In this document: piece by piece, positions 1 through 8,454 of the stretch
Layout: every line of letters begins with the position of its first letter
How positions within the stretch are numbered: position 1 is the stretch's first letter
NCBI RefSeq assembly: GCF_039543505.1
Contig: NZ_BAABJW010000001.1
Coordinates: 806,001-870,000, forward strand
DNA: 64,000 nucleotides
Reading direction: 5' to 3'
DNA from: Litoribaculum gwangyangense
Lineage (GTDB): Bacteria; Bacteroidota; Bacteroidia; Flavobacteriales; Flavobacteriaceae
Translations under genes and position numbers: made by a program
Notes under the pieces: generated by a model
Database searches by the model: none
Told to the model about the DNA's origin: nothing
Seen by the model: only the letters and a program-made list of their open reading frames with translations

Positions 1-635
1 CCTAAAGAAGCTAAGCGGTTATTATCTAAAATCCAGTTTACTGAACTTGAAACTCCAGCTAAAATTGCACTTTGCCCAGAAACTGAAGCACAATTATAAT
101 TAGCATTATCTATTTCACCTAAATTTACGGCGTTAGTTCCATTAGTCAACCCAGTTGGTAAAGCTGAAGTAGAAGCAGTAGTAGCATTTGACCATCCAGT
201 ACCATCAAAGTTAATAGCATAAATAAATGTAGGAGATATATCAGCTCCTTGATAGGCTAATATTTGATCTCCTGTAGCGCTAAGTTGAAATTGATTATCA
301 TCTGTAACATTACCAATTGAGGCTGAAAAAGGGCTGCCATCAGTTATTGTTATTTCAGTGCCACAGGAGAGTGCTGATGTGGCTGTCCATTCAATAATGC
401 CTTCATTTGATCTAAAACTTCCCGACGATTGCCATCCATTATCAGTAAACTTTATACTTGTTGTATTAGAAACATCAGTTAGTAAAACAAATGTAAATTC
501 GTCAGGATCATCTGAATTAAAGCCTGTAATAACAATATCTCCAGCACTTAATGTAGTCTGCCCAAAACCAAAATTTAGGGCACCAAAAAGGGCAATTAAA
601 AAAGTAAAATATTTTGAGAACGTAATTTTTTTCAT
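1..635 (-). CDS. Secreted protein, 3' end cut by window edge
   Basis: The minus strand reads open without a stop from an ATG at 635 to the window edge, giving about 211 residues. The first 26 residues form a signal peptide (MKK start, hydrophobic core FTFLIALFGALNFG, ending at GQ). The mature part begins with LSAGDIVITGFNSDDPDEF and continues as Ser/Thr/Asn-rich beta-strand-like sequence with FTDNGW and IEWTATSALSCGTEI. This resembles the N-terminal region of exported Flavobacteria proteins that often end in a T9SS sorting domain. The C-terminus is outside the window, so sorting cannot be confirmed. Its start lies divergent from recX, about 110 bp away. No enzymatic motif is visible; a surface or extracellular role is inferred from the signal peptide. 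Confidence 0.8.
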   Translation of the reverse strand, partial: MKKITFSKYFTFLIALFGALNFGFGQTTLSAGDIVITGFNSDDPDEFTFVLLTDVSNTTSIKFTDNGWQSSGSFRSNEGIIEWTATSALSCGTEITITDGSPFSASIGNVTDDNQFQLSATGDQILAYQGADISPTFIYAINFDGTGWSNATTASTSALPTGLTNGTNAVNLGEIDNANYNCASVSGQSAILAGVSSSVNWILDNNRLASL

Positions 636-746
636 AGCTAAGAGGGTTTTTAAAACATGCACTTTACATATACAAGTACAATGGATTTGGGTTTTATGTT
701 TTTTATTCGTTTAGTTAATTTATCAATTGTTATTTTTGGCTTACCT

Positions 747-1220
747 ATGCATACCAAAAAAACATATACACTACAAGAAGCTACCAAAAAATTGGAGCAT
801 TATTGTGCGTACCAAGAACGCTGCCATCAAGAAGTAAGGCAAAAACTGGAAACCATGCACATGATACCCGAAGCTATCGATATGATTGTGGTTCATTTAT
901 TAAAGCACAACTTTCTTAATGAAGAACGTTTTGCCAAAACATTTGTAAGCGGTAAGTTTAAAATTAAGAAATGGGGGCGTAGCCGTTTAACTTATGAACT
1001 TAAGAAAAAAGACATAAGCAAAGTTAATATAAATCAAGCACTTGCAGAAATAGAAAATACGGAATATGTCGAGGTTTTCAATGCGTTAGCCGAAAAAAAA
1101 GTCCAATCTATTAAAGAAACCAATGTTTTTAAGAAAAAGAAAAAATTAATCGATTATCTGTTGTATAGAGGCTGGGAAATGCACTTGGTTTATGAAAAAG
1201 CCAATGAATTAATTAAATGA
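747..1220 (+). CDS. recX: Regulatory protein RecX
   Basis: RecX-family protein of 157 residues, which binds RecA filaments and limits recombinase activity. The family pattern is clear: a three-helix repeat region beginning YTLQEATKKLEHYCAYQER, then HQEVRQKL, the segment LNEERFAKTFVSGKFKIKKWG, and the basic YELKKKDIS region. I place the start at the ATG at 747 (MHTKKTYTLQEA). The longer reading from 657 adds a hydrophobic 30-residue stretch that is not family-like and runs through the intergenic promoter region. The gene stands alone here, divergent from a secreted-protein gene and convergent with the barrel protein downstream. recA is not in the window. Confidence 0.9.
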   Translation: MHTKKTYTLQEATKKLEHYCAYQERCHQEVRQKLETMHMIPEAIDMIVVHLLKHNFLNEERFAKTFVSGKFKIKKWGRSRLTYELKKKDISKVNINQALAEIENTEYVEVFNALAEKKVQSIKETNVFKKKKKLIDYLLYRGWEMHLVYEKANELIK

Positions 1221-1240
1221 TCGTTTGATTTTTTTGCATT

Positions 1241-1732
1241 TTACAAACTAAAAGAAGCTCCAAAATTAAATGTAAACTGGTTGTGCAGTTTTTCAGCAGG
1301 TGTTAAGGTATCCGTGTTATATTTGGCAATAGGAACATTAAATTCTGTAAAAAGCCCAAAACCATCAGAGAAAAAATATCGCATTCCTAAATGGCCTCCA
1401 AAATTTTTAAGGCTGAAATTTAATCCCGGATAGATGTCAAAGTTCTCATCCATATTAACCACATTTCCTAAATGTGCGTTAAAACGGCCTTTCATATCAA
1501 AACGGTCACCAAAATCGGCATTTAAACTATCATCAACACCTAAAAGATAGGTTGATGACACACCAAACGACATGTTGGGACCCACACCAAAGTCGTAACT
1601 TAGATTTAAACCAGAGCCATTATCTTGAACATTGGCACCCACTTGAAATTTGTTATCGCCACTGCCTATAAAAACCTGGGCATTTAAAAAGGAAATGCTA
1701 CAAAAAGCAACTAATAAAATTATTTTTTTCAT
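1241..1732 (-). CDS. Small outer-membrane barrel-like protein (DUF6646-like)
   Basis: A 163-residue protein with a signal peptide (MKKIILLVAFCSISFLNAQ). Short alternating polar/hydrophobic segments follow (FQVGANVQDNGSGLNLSYDFGVGPNMSFGVSS, in pieces), and the chain ends in FTFNFGASFSL, with a terminal aromatic/hydrophobic strand typical of outer-membrane beta barrels. It resembles the DUF6646 proteins of Flavobacteria, whose function is unknown. The gene has its own promoter: a TATATTTG box with a TTTG 16 nt upstream, at 1757-1784 on the minus strand. It converges on recX with a 20-bp gap. Family assignment is from memory of the pattern; the barrel fold is inferred. Confidence 0.7.
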   Translation of the reverse strand: MKKIILLVAFCSISFLNAQVFIGSGDNKFQVGANVQDNGSGLNLSYDFGVGPNMSFGVSSTYLLGVDDSLNADFGDRFDMKGRFNAHLGNVVNMDENFDIYPGLNFSLKNFGGHLGMRYFFSDGFGLFTEFNVPIAKYNTDTLTPAEKLHNQFTFNFGASFSL

Positions 1733-1756
1733 GTGTTAAGTATGTTACTGAGACCG

Positions 1757-1784
1757 CAAATATAGGATTACTTTCTTCGCCAAA
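1757..1784 (-). promoter_or_regulatory. Promoter, TTTG-N16-TATATTTG
   Basis: On the minus strand, TTTG (1781-1784) is followed after 16 nt by TATATTTG (1757-1764), matching the Bacteroidota -33/-7 consensus (TTTG ... TANNTTTG). It lies about 25 nt upstream of the barrel-protein start at 1732. The same spacing and sequence recur upstream of the DUF3078 gene at 62533. Confidence 0.65.
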
Positions 1785-1793
1785 GTACTTTAA

Positions 1794-2654
1794 TTACAAT
1801 CTATTTTGGGTTTTAATAATAGCTTGCTCGTTTTTCCAGTCAATCCATTTTTGCCCTTTTATTCGGCGCATCACATTATCTAAATTGCGCATCACAAAAA
1901 TATTATAAATAGCTTTACTTAAGTTTTTCGGGTTTCTGGCTATGGCACGCAAACTCATGGAAAACCCTGGGGTTACATAACGCATATAATGCCAATAGCC
2001 TTCGGGCATGTAAAGCACTTCGCCATGGTTAAGTTCGCAAACCCATCCTTTGGCTTTTTTTAATGCAGGCCATTTTTCAAAATCAGGATTATTAAAATCG
2101 ATATCCTCTCTAGTAATTAACGAGTGGGGTATTTTGTATAAAAAGGGGTTCTGGTTTTGATCAAACAAGATACATTTTTTGGTGCCTTCAAAATGAAAAT
2201 GAAAAATGTTTGCTAAATCAATATCGTAATGCATAAAGGTGTACGAATCGCGCCCTCCAAAAAACAACATAGGAATGCCTTTTAAAAGTCGCAACCCAAA
2301 ATCGGGAAACGTAAAATCATTTTGCAACTCAGGTATTTCCTTCAGGGCATTCCATAAAAAAATGCGATATTTAGTGGGCTCGCGCTTAAGCAAATCAATA
2401 TAATCGCTCAATTTCATTTTAGCGTGTGCTTGGTTAAAACCATCTTTATAATCCACGGGTCTATCATCGTACAGCGGAATGGTAATATGGCCACCAACAC
2501 TTTTCATGTAGTCTAAATTCCATTTGTTATAAGCAGGCCAATCTTCAATAAAACGCTCAATAACCACCGGTTTTTGTGGTTTAAAATAGTGCTTTAAAAA
2601 ATCCGCTTTGGTAATGGTTTTTACGCGCGGAATGTCTTGTAAGTTTAACGACAA
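1794..2654 (-). CDS. Cupin-like JmjC-domain protein
   Basis: A 286-residue cytoplasmic protein of the cupin_8/JmjC group, which are mostly Fe(II)- and 2-oxoglutarate-dependent hydroxylases. It opens with IPRVKTITKADFLKHYFKPQ and PVVIERFIEDWPAYNKW, the usual N-terminal signature. The metal triad is visible: His142 and Asp144 in MHYDID and His222 in the segment LYMPEGYWHYM. A lysine follows the first pair (GTKKCILFD), in the place where 2-oxoglutarate is usually held. The substrate is unknown; relatives hydroxylate proteins or tRNA. The C-terminal 50 residues are basic and helical. It is followed by the barrel gene on the same strand after about 60 bp but has no obvious functional partner nearby. 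Confidence 0.8.
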   Translation of the reverse strand: MSLNLQDIPRVKTITKADFLKHYFKPQKPVVIERFIEDWPAYNKWNLDYMKSVGGHITIPLYDDRPVDYKDGFNQAHAKMKLSDYIDLLKREPTKYRIFLWNALKEIPELQNDFTFPDFGLRLLKGIPMLFFGGRDSYTFMHYDIDLANIFHFHFEGTKKCILFDQNQNPFLYKIPHSLITREDIDFNNPDFEKWPALKKAKGWVCELNHGEVLYMPEGYWHYMRYVTPGFSMSLRAIARNPKNLSKAIYNIFVMRNLDNVMRRIKGQKWIDWKNEQAIIKTQNRL

Positions 2655-2819
2655 AGCTTAAAAATTTAGTGCTCAAAGTTAAGAAAACGTTACCAAATTT
2701 AAAATAATATTTGGCGGGCGATGGCCTAATTACTCATCTCATCTAAACGTTGTTACAAAGTAAATTTATTTACTGCCAATGTCAATTAACATAGCAGAAT
2801 ACCATCAATAAGGCGTTTA

Positions 2820-4643
2820 CTAATTAAACTGATAACGCAATCCAAACAATACATTACTAGGTGGCATGGGTATAATTCCGCTCTCTATATAGTCGGCATC
2901 AAAAATATTCCCTACAATGGCAGTAAACTCAAATTGTTTTGAGGTGACTACCATGGAAGCGTCCAATACATTGTAACTTAAACCCTCGGTACGTTCTGCA
3001 TGTTTATAGATTATGTTAAAGTTAAAGTTTTTACACAGTTGTGTACTTAAACGTGAGGTAAAATGGTGTTTTAAGGAGTTGATGCTGTACCTAGAAAAGT
3101 TTAAGTTTAAATCACCCACTTCATCTTCCAAAAACACGTATCCCAAAGAAAAGTTTTGGTTTAAATTACGGATTTTAAAATTATAACTTGTGTTCACTTC
3201 AAACCCTTTGGTATATAAATCACGTAGGTTTGTTGCCATAAAAGGGTCTGCTTCAACATCCTTTACATAATCAATTAATTTACTAGCATCTCTGTAAAAA
3301 AACACTACCGAACCTGTAAATTTGGGCGATAGGTATTTGGCGCCCAATTCTCCAGAAAGTGCTTCTTCGGGTTTGAGATCTGGGTTGCCTTCAGTGGCAG
3401 GGTCTCTGTAAAACAAATCGGTATAGGTTGGAATTCTATAAGTATAACCAGCGTTTCCGTATAGTTTAAAATGGTCGGTTAGTTTATAGCCAACATCAAT
3501 TCCCGGGAATGCGTGAAATTTAAAATCAGAAAAATAGGTTACTGCAATACCGGGGGTTACATCTAGCTTGTTATCTAATAATTTAAAACGGTGTTCTAAA
3601 AACATATTGGTCATAAAACGGTTTCTATTTCCCAAATTATTACTGCGTATATATATTTTAGACATATCTATTCCAAATCCTGTTATTCCAGCACTTGATG
3701 TATAAGATGCATTAACTTCAACACCCATTTTATCTGTAATATGAAGGTTTCTATAAAAACCAGGGTCGTTACGTCTTAATAAGAAGATGTCTTGGTTACG
3801 TTTCCAATACACTCGAGGTTTCATTTTTAGTTTTTCGTTATTAAGTTCGGTGGTAAAAGCAACTAAACTATTTTGAGTTTCCTCGTATTCATTAAACGAG
3901 GGGTTGGTGGTGTAAAAGTTTTCGGCTCCAAATTTTCTATCCAAAAATGTGGCAATCATTTCGATGGGGAGTTCTTTTTTATTGAAAATGCTCTTCATGA
4001 AATAATTAGAATTCTCGTAGTCAGAATTATTTCTGTAGCCTGTAGAAGTTAATTTTCCTACATGAATAATATGGGATGTGTTTTCCAAATCGGTACCCAC
4101 TGTTACCGATCCATTTAATTGCCCAAAAGAACCCGTTTCCATATTGGCAGAAACGCTGTTTTTCAAGTCTTTTTTAGTAACAATATTGATGGCGCCCGTA
4201 AAAGCATTCTGACCAAAAACCCGAGCTGCAGGGCCTTTGATGATTTCAATGCGCTCAATAACTTCAACAGGTAAAGCGGCATTCATGGTGTGGTGCCCTG
4301 TTTGCGCATCATCCATTTTAATGCCATCAATAAGTAAGAGCGTTTGGTCAAAACTACCACCACGAATATATAAATCTGCCTGACTTCCACCAGTACCACG
4401 ACGCCGAATATCTACACCTGCGACTTGTTGTAATAAATCGGCTAAATTATTGGTGGCGCTATTTTTTATGTCTTCGGAAGAAATGATATCAATGGTTCTT
4501 GAGTTTTCTTTAAAAGGCAGGTCTATTCTTGTTGAGTTAATCACAATTTCTTTTAAAGAATCTATTTTTACAGGATTTTCTTGTGCTTTTCCTGTAAGGG
4601 CAAATAAAACTAAAAGACTTGTTAAGGATAATTGGGCTCTCAT
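2820..4643 (-). CDS. TonB-dependent receptor, BtuB-like
   Basis: A 607-residue outer-membrane receptor, close to the length of BtuB. It has a signal peptide (to about residue 20, LTGKAQ), a TonB-box-like segment (KEIVINSTR, about 30-39), a plug domain (about 45-155, with IRGGSFDQTLLLIDGIKM and IERIEIIKGPA), then a 22-strand-type barrel ending in LFGLRYQFN with the terminal aromatic. There is no carboxypeptidase-like N-terminal extension and no SusD partner. The plug contains DAQTGHH, a motif I associate with Bacteroidota BtuB-like receptors. The substrate is not evident and no cobalamin riboswitch is visible upstream. The gene is divergent from a MocR-type regulator 73 bp away, which is the likely controller. 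Confidence 0.85.
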   Translation of the reverse strand: MRAQLSLTSLLVLFALTGKAQENPVKIDSLKEIVINSTRIDLPFKENSRTIDIISSEDIKNSATNNLADLLQQVAGVDIRRRGTGGSQADLYIRGGSFDQTLLLIDGIKMDDAQTGHHTMNAALPVEVIERIEIIKGPAARVFGQNAFTGAINIVTKKDLKNSVSANMETGSFGQLNGSVTVGTDLENTSHIIHVGKLTSTGYRNNSDYENSNYFMKSIFNKKELPIEMIATFLDRKFGAENFYTTNPSFNEYEETQNSLVAFTTELNNEKLKMKPRVYWKRNQDIFLLRRNDPGFYRNLHITDKMGVEVNASYTSSAGITGFGIDMSKIYIRSNNLGNRNRFMTNMFLEHRFKLLDNKLDVTPGIAVTYFSDFKFHAFPGIDVGYKLTDHFKLYGNAGYTYRIPTYTDLFYRDPATEGNPDLKPEEALSGELGAKYLSPKFTGSVVFFYRDASKLIDYVKDVEADPFMATNLRDLYTKGFEVNTSYNFKIRNLNQNFSLGYVFLEDEVGDLNLNFSRYSINSLKHHFTSRLSTQLCKNFNFNIIYKHAERTEGLSYNVLDASMVVTSKQFEFTAIVGNIFDADYIESGIIPMPPSNVLFGLRYQFN

Positions 4644-4684
4644 AAAAATATGGTGTTTAAAAACGATGCAAAAGTCGTAACTTT

Positions 4685-4706
4685 CCGGACGAGTAAGGTA
4701 GTCCAG
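4685..4706. promoter_or_regulatory. Inverted repeat CCGGAC-N10-GTCCAG, candidate operator
   Basis: In the 73-bp gap between the receptor and the MocR-type regulator, CCGGAC (4685-4690) and GTCCAG (4701-4706) form an inverted repeat (5 of 6 positions) with a 10-bp spacer, so the half-sites are about 16 bp apart centre to centre. The GC-rich hexamers stand out in an AT-rich background. It is a plausible binding site for the adjacent regulator; no experimental support. Confidence 0.35.
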
Positions 4707-4716
4707 TTTTAAAACA

Positions 4717-6213
4717 ATGAATAGTCCGGTTAATGATCTTTTAAAACAATTAATCCATTTCGAAAAATCGAGGTCAACAGCGATTTATATTCAAATTGCA
4801 CAACAAATTATAAATGCCATTCAACGTGGTTATTTGTCTAAAGGAACTGCCTTGCCGGGAAGCCGCAGTTTAAGTAGTCTTTTACATGTCCATAGAAATA
4901 CAATTGTAGCGGTTTATGATGAATTAGCCTCCCAGGGTTGGGTGGAAATTATACCCAATAAAGGAACTTTTATTTTAGAACCAGAACATACAACGGCTCC
5001 TATTAAAGCGTCAACCTATCACATAGATCAGGTTTATGAGTATTCTAAAACCACTGGGTTTCCTTTTCAATCCGCTCTCCATTTAGCTTCAACACATCAA
5101 ATTACAAAAGCGAAATATACGATTAATGAAGGCACACCTGATTTACGATTGCATCCTGTACACCAATTTTCCAGGTGGTATAGCGCTGCTATGAAACGAA
5201 AATCCTTGATTTCGAAGTGGCATCAAACCTACGAATCAACGTATTCAATTTTTGAAATACAGCTTTGTAATTATTTAAATGCTACTAGAGGATTTCATAT
5301 AAAGCCAGAAAATGTCATAAGTACCAGAAGCACAGAAATGAGTTTGTATATAGTTTCCCAACTTTTAATTAAGCAAAACGATTTGGTTTTAGTAGGGCAT
5401 TTAAGCAATTATGCCTCCAACATGATTTTTCAAGAGGCCGGTGCTACGATTAAAACAATTCCAGTAGATCATGAAGGTTTGGATGTTGATTATATCAAAA
5501 CTCACTTTGCAAGAGGTAGCCTTCGCTGTGTTTATGTGTGTGCAAATAGGCATTACCCAACAACACAAACACTAAGTGCAGAACGCCGTTTAAAATTGTT
5601 AGAACTGGCAAAGGATTATCAGTTTGCTATTATTGAAGATGATTTCGATTATGATTTTCAGTTTGAAGGTTCAGCTATGTTACCCATGGCAAGTGCCGAT
5701 GCCAATGGTATGGTTATCTATTTAGGAAAGTTGGGGCAATCGTTATTTCCAAGTTTTCAAACAGGCTTTGTGGTAGCTCCAGAAAATTTAATTTTAGAGG
5801 CAAACAATTATTTACAATTGTTAGACAAACAAGGTGATTTAATTCAGGAACAGATGCTTTCTGAATTGATCTCTGAAGGTGAAATACATCGCCTCATGAA
5901 AAAGAACGTGATTATTTATAAGCAAAGGCGCAACTTTTTATGCCAGTGTCTAGAAAAATATTTTAAGGGCGATATTACATTTCAAGTTCCTACAGGCGGT
6001 TTAGCCATTTGGGTGCAGTTTGACGCCAAAATTTCGTTGGTAAAACTAGCTGAACAAGCTGAAAAGAATGATTTATTTCTTCCTAAAACCATTCTTTATC
6101 AAGATAGGGATACTTGCGCTATTCGTTTTGGATTTGGACACTTAAATGAAAATGATACAGACCTTGTGGTTAAAAAGCTAAAAGAATCTTACGATGCTAT
6201 ATTAAATTCATGA
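4717..6213 (+). CDS. MocR/PdxR-type regulator without the PLP lysine
   Basis: A 498-residue fusion of an N-terminal GntR winged helix (about 20-90; LPGSRSLSSLLHVHRNTI, then WVEIIPNKGTFIL) with a fold-type I aminotransferase-like domain (about 135-495). Such MocR regulators normally bind pyridoxal phosphate through a lysine in an [IV]-G-[TS]-[FL]-S-K-[ST]-[LM]-x-P motif. Here the aligned stretch is YLGKLGQSLFPSFQTGF: the lysine position is Gln341 and the phosphate-binding arginine seven residues on is Gln348. The cofactor aspartate region is kept (IIEDDFDYDF). The fold therefore looks intact, but covalent PLP binding is unlikely. The gene is divergent from a BtuB-like receptor and overlaps the 3' end of the next gene by 25 bp. 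It probably regulates the receptor. Confidence 0.85.
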   Translation: MNSPVNDLLKQLIHFEKSRSTAIYIQIAQQIINAIQRGYLSKGTALPGSRSLSSLLHVHRNTIVAVYDELASQGWVEIIPNKGTFILEPEHTTAPIKASTYHIDQVYEYSKTTGFPFQSALHLASTHQITKAKYTINEGTPDLRLHPVHQFSRWYSAAMKRKSLISKWHQTYESTYSIFEIQLCNYLNATRGFHIKPENVISTRSTEMSLYIVSQLLIKQNDLVLVGHLSNYASNMIFQEAGATIKTIPVDHEGLDVDYIKTHFARGSLRCVYVCANRHYPTTQTLSAERRLKLLELAKDYQFAIIEDDFDYDFQFEGSAMLPMASADANGMVIYLGKLGQSLFPSFQTGFVVAPENLILEANNYLQLLDKQGDLIQEQMLSELISEGEIHRLMKKNVIIYKQRRNFLCQCLEKYFKGDITFQVPTGGLAIWVQFDAKISLVKLAEQAEKNDLFLPKTILYQDRDTCAIRFGFGHLNENDTDLVVKKLKESYDAILNS

Positions 6214-6611
6214 TTACAAACTTCACATCGGTATTTATCTTTAGAATAAAAGGGGAGCGTACCTGAAATAAATCCGAAAAGAAAGGCTAAAAAGGATCTC
6301 AAATCTGTAATTGTTGAAAACAAATTGACCTCTTCACTTTCACAATTTGGGCAATGAATAGGGTTGCCATTATCGTCCAATGAATATTTGTGAATTGAAT
6401 TTAAAATATGTTGGGCTTTTAGAGCATCATGTCTAAACACTTTAAGTTTAACGCCACCAATAGCATTACTAACCAACGGGTCCGTGTCAATAGTTAGGTT
6501 GTCCGACAAAAAAACTTGAATACCTTCGGCTTCTAGACGTCCTTTAATAATTTGGGCTTCTGTAGAGTATTGAAATCTAGCTATGGTTTTAAAGGTGTCG
6601 CTCATAATCAC
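6189..6611 (-). CDS. DUF2007-domain protein with C-terminal zinc ribbon
   Basis: A 140-residue cytoplasmic protein. Residues about 5-75 match the DUF2007 'putative signal transducing protein' pattern (ARFQYSTEAQIIKGRLEAEG, then IGGVKLKVFRHDALKAQHIL). The C-terminal half has two CxxC pairs (CPNC at about 93 and CEVC near 132) around a hydrophobic segment, suggesting a zinc ribbon. Function is unknown for the family. The start could be Met1 at 6611 or Met3 at 6605. The gene converges on and overlaps the MocR-type gene by 25 bp, and diverges from a small secreted-protein gene. Confidence 0.75.
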   Translation of the reverse strand: MIMSDTFKTIARFQYSTEAQIIKGRLEAEGIQVFLSDNLTIDTDPLVSNAIGGVKLKVFRHDALKAQHILNSIHKYSLDDNGNPIHCPNCESEEVNLFSTITDLRSFLAFLFGFISGTLPFYSKDKYRCEVCNHEFNIAS

Positions 6612-6644
6612 AAAAATAGAAAGAACTTTTGAAGATTAGTTTTG

Positions 6645-6652
6645 TATTTTTG
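6645..6652 (+). promoter_or_regulatory. Promoter -7 box TATTTTTG
   Basis: A match to TANNTTTG, 21 nt before the ATG at 6674. No well-spaced TTTG is present upstream. Confidence 0.4.
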
Positions 6653-6673
6653 AAATTATAAATATTCCGCATT

Positions 6674-7108
6674 ATGAAAACCTCTTTTTTTATTCTTTTT
6701 TTTGCCATTACAAGTTTTGCCTTTTCCCAAAACAATTACATCGTTAACACGGAAGATGGAAGACGTGTTTTATTAAAAGCCGATTTTACTTGGGAATATA
6801 TTGATGCACAAATATCTACTAAAACAACAGAAAAAGTAAAAGAGACCATTTCATGCAATCTACCGTCTGATTTTATGGAGCCTGAATTGAACCAAAAAAT
6901 TCAATCCCAATTAAAAAAGGGTCGTGCAACCATAGAACACGTAAAGGAAAAGGTAGCAAAGGACAACAATTGTACGATAGATGAGGTATTGTTATTATCG
7001 GTTTCTGAGCAAAAATCTAAAGCTACTTATACGTTTTGTGCCAATGGAAAAGAGGTTAAATATAAACGCGTGGGGAATTCTATCATAAAACATCAAAAGC
7101 TTTTTTAA
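6674..7108 (+). CDS. Small secreted protein (DUF3157-like)
   Basis: A 144-residue protein with a signal peptide (MKTSFFILFFAITSFAFSQ). It begins NYIVNTEDGRRVLLKADFTWEYID, a short 'mode of use' motif shared with DUF3157-type periplasmic proteins (x-T-x-D-G-R-x-V-x-L-x-x-D-x-T-W-x-Y). The remainder is charged, with two cysteines and a predicted helix (LNQKIQSQLKKGRATIEHVK), then a strand-rich end. No catalytic motif is visible. It is preceded by its own promoter box and followed after 57 bp by umuC; the link to umuC is probably positional only. Confidence 0.65.
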   Translation: MKTSFFILFFAITSFAFSQNNYIVNTEDGRRVLLKADFTWEYIDAQISTKTTEKVKETISCNLPSDFMEPELNQKIQSQLKKGRATIEHVKEKVAKDNNCTIDEVLLLSVSEQKSKATYTFCANGKEVKYKRVGNSIIKHQKLF

Positions 7109-7152
7109 CATGTCATTCTTGTTAAAAATTTAAATTTTTAAGGTCTTTCCTG

Positions 7153-7160
7153 TATCTTTA
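7153..7160 (+). promoter_or_regulatory. Promoter -7 box TATCTTTA close to umuC start
   Basis: TATCTTTA, one change from TANNTTTG, ends 5 nt before the umuC ATG at 7166. Transcription starting about 7 nt after the box would begin at or next to the start codon. Confidence 0.4.
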
Positions 7161-7165
7161 CTACT

Positions 7166-8422
7166 ATGTACGCCCTAGTAGATTGCAACAACTTTTATGC
7201 GTCTTGCGAACGTGTTTTTAACCCTAATCTTCACCATAAACCCATTGCTATTTTAAGTAATAACGATGGGTGCGTTATTTCACGCAGTGATGAGGCAAAA
7301 GCTTTGGGTTTGCCCATGGGAGCGCCTATTTTTAAGTGGGAAGGGTTTTGTAAAATAAATGATATTCAGGTGTTTTCATCTAACTATCCATTGTATGGCG
7401 ATATGAGCAACCGGGTTATGAAAATTTTGGAACAATTTACACCTGATGTTGAGGTTTATAGTATTGATGAGGCTTTTTTGGAATTTATAGGATTTAAGAA
7501 TTATGATTTTAATGACTACGGAAACCAAATACGGAAACGCATTTTAAAATGGATAGGCATCCCAACCTGTGTAGGCATTGCCCCAACAAAAGCGTTGAGT
7601 AAAATAGCGAATAAAATAGCTCGAAAATTTCCAGAGCAAACGAAAGGAGTTTACGTCATTGATTCTGATGAAAAACGTATTAAAGCTTTAAAATGGACAA
7701 AAATTGAAGACGTTTGGGGAATAGGGTGGGGATTGCAAAAGCGATTAAAAGCCAATGGATGCAAAACCGCTTTTGATTTTATACAATTAAACGATGATTG
7801 GGTGCGGAAAACCTTTTCAATTACAGAGTGGAAACTAAAAAAGGACTTGGAAGGAAATCCTAAAATATTGTTGGATGAACCTAAAAACAAACGAGCTATT
7901 GCTACCACTCGAAGTTTTGATTACAGCTATAACGACCTTAATTATATAAAAGAACGAGTCTCTACGTTTGCGACACGTTGCGCCGAAAAATTACGCAAAC
8001 AAGGGTCTAGTTGCCATATGATTATTGTAACATTAAGAAGTGACCCGTTTAGGAAAGACGCAGAACGATATAGAGCGAGTAAACATGTTAGTTTAACCTT
8101 TCCCACAGATTCTTCATTAGTTATAAGCAATGAAGCAGTAAAAGCGGTTTCAAGTATTTTTAAAAAAGGCATTCATTACAAGAAAGCAGGAGTCATTGTT
8201 ACTGGATTAGTTCCTAGTGATAACTATCAACTGGATATGTTTGAACATGAAGATCCAAAGCATAAATCGCTTATGTCTGCTATCGACGGATTAAACAATA
8301 AATACCGAGAAAGTAAAATAAAAATAGGTAATCAAGATTTAAAACGTACCTGGAAAATGCGTCAGGAGCGATTATCGCCAAAGTACACAACCAATTTTAA
8401 TGACATTATTTCTGTAAAATAA
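7166..8422 (+). CDS. umuC: Y-family DNA polymerase V subunit UmuC
   Basis: A 418-residue error-prone translesion polymerase. Visible signatures are the first catalytic Asp in MYALVDCNNFYASCERVF, SNNDGCVISRS, the palm motif YSIDEAFLEF carrying the Asp-Glu metal ligands, the helix-hairpin-helix thumb region around KWTKIEDVWGIGWGLQKRL, and the little-finger domain from about residue 240. The length matches UmuC (about 420). It acts with a cleaved UmuD partner; here that partner follows immediately (umuC then umuD, 32-bp gap), the reverse of the E. coli order. No obvious LexA-box palindrome was seen upstream. Confidence 0.95.
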   Translation: MYALVDCNNFYASCERVFNPNLHHKPIAILSNNDGCVISRSDEAKALGLPMGAPIFKWEGFCKINDIQVFSSNYPLYGDMSNRVMKILEQFTPDVEVYSIDEAFLEFIGFKNYDFNDYGNQIRKRILKWIGIPTCVGIAPTKALSKIANKIARKFPEQTKGVYVIDSDEKRIKALKWTKIEDVWGIGWGLQKRLKANGCKTAFDFIQLNDDWVRKTFSITEWKLKKDLEGNPKILLDEPKNKRAIATTRSFDYSYNDLNYIKERVSTFATRCAEKLRKQGSSCHMIIVTLRSDPFRKDAERYRASKHVSLTFPTDSSLVISNEAVKAVSSIFKKGIHYKKAGVIVTGLVPSDNYQLDMFEHEDPKHKSLMSAIDGLNNKYRESKIKIGNQDLKRTWKMRQERLSPKYTTNFNDIISVK

Positions 8423-8454
8423 TAAGAATCTTTATTAACTTTAGCAGGGATGTT

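Noticed and set aside
657..746. Upstream extension of recX to the ATG at 657
   Set aside because: It adds 30 hydrophobic residues not found in RecX and reads through the divergent promoter region.
4644..4716. Possible cobalamin riboswitch upstream of the BtuB-like receptor
   Set aside because: The gap is only 73 bp and has no B12-box or multi-helix pattern.
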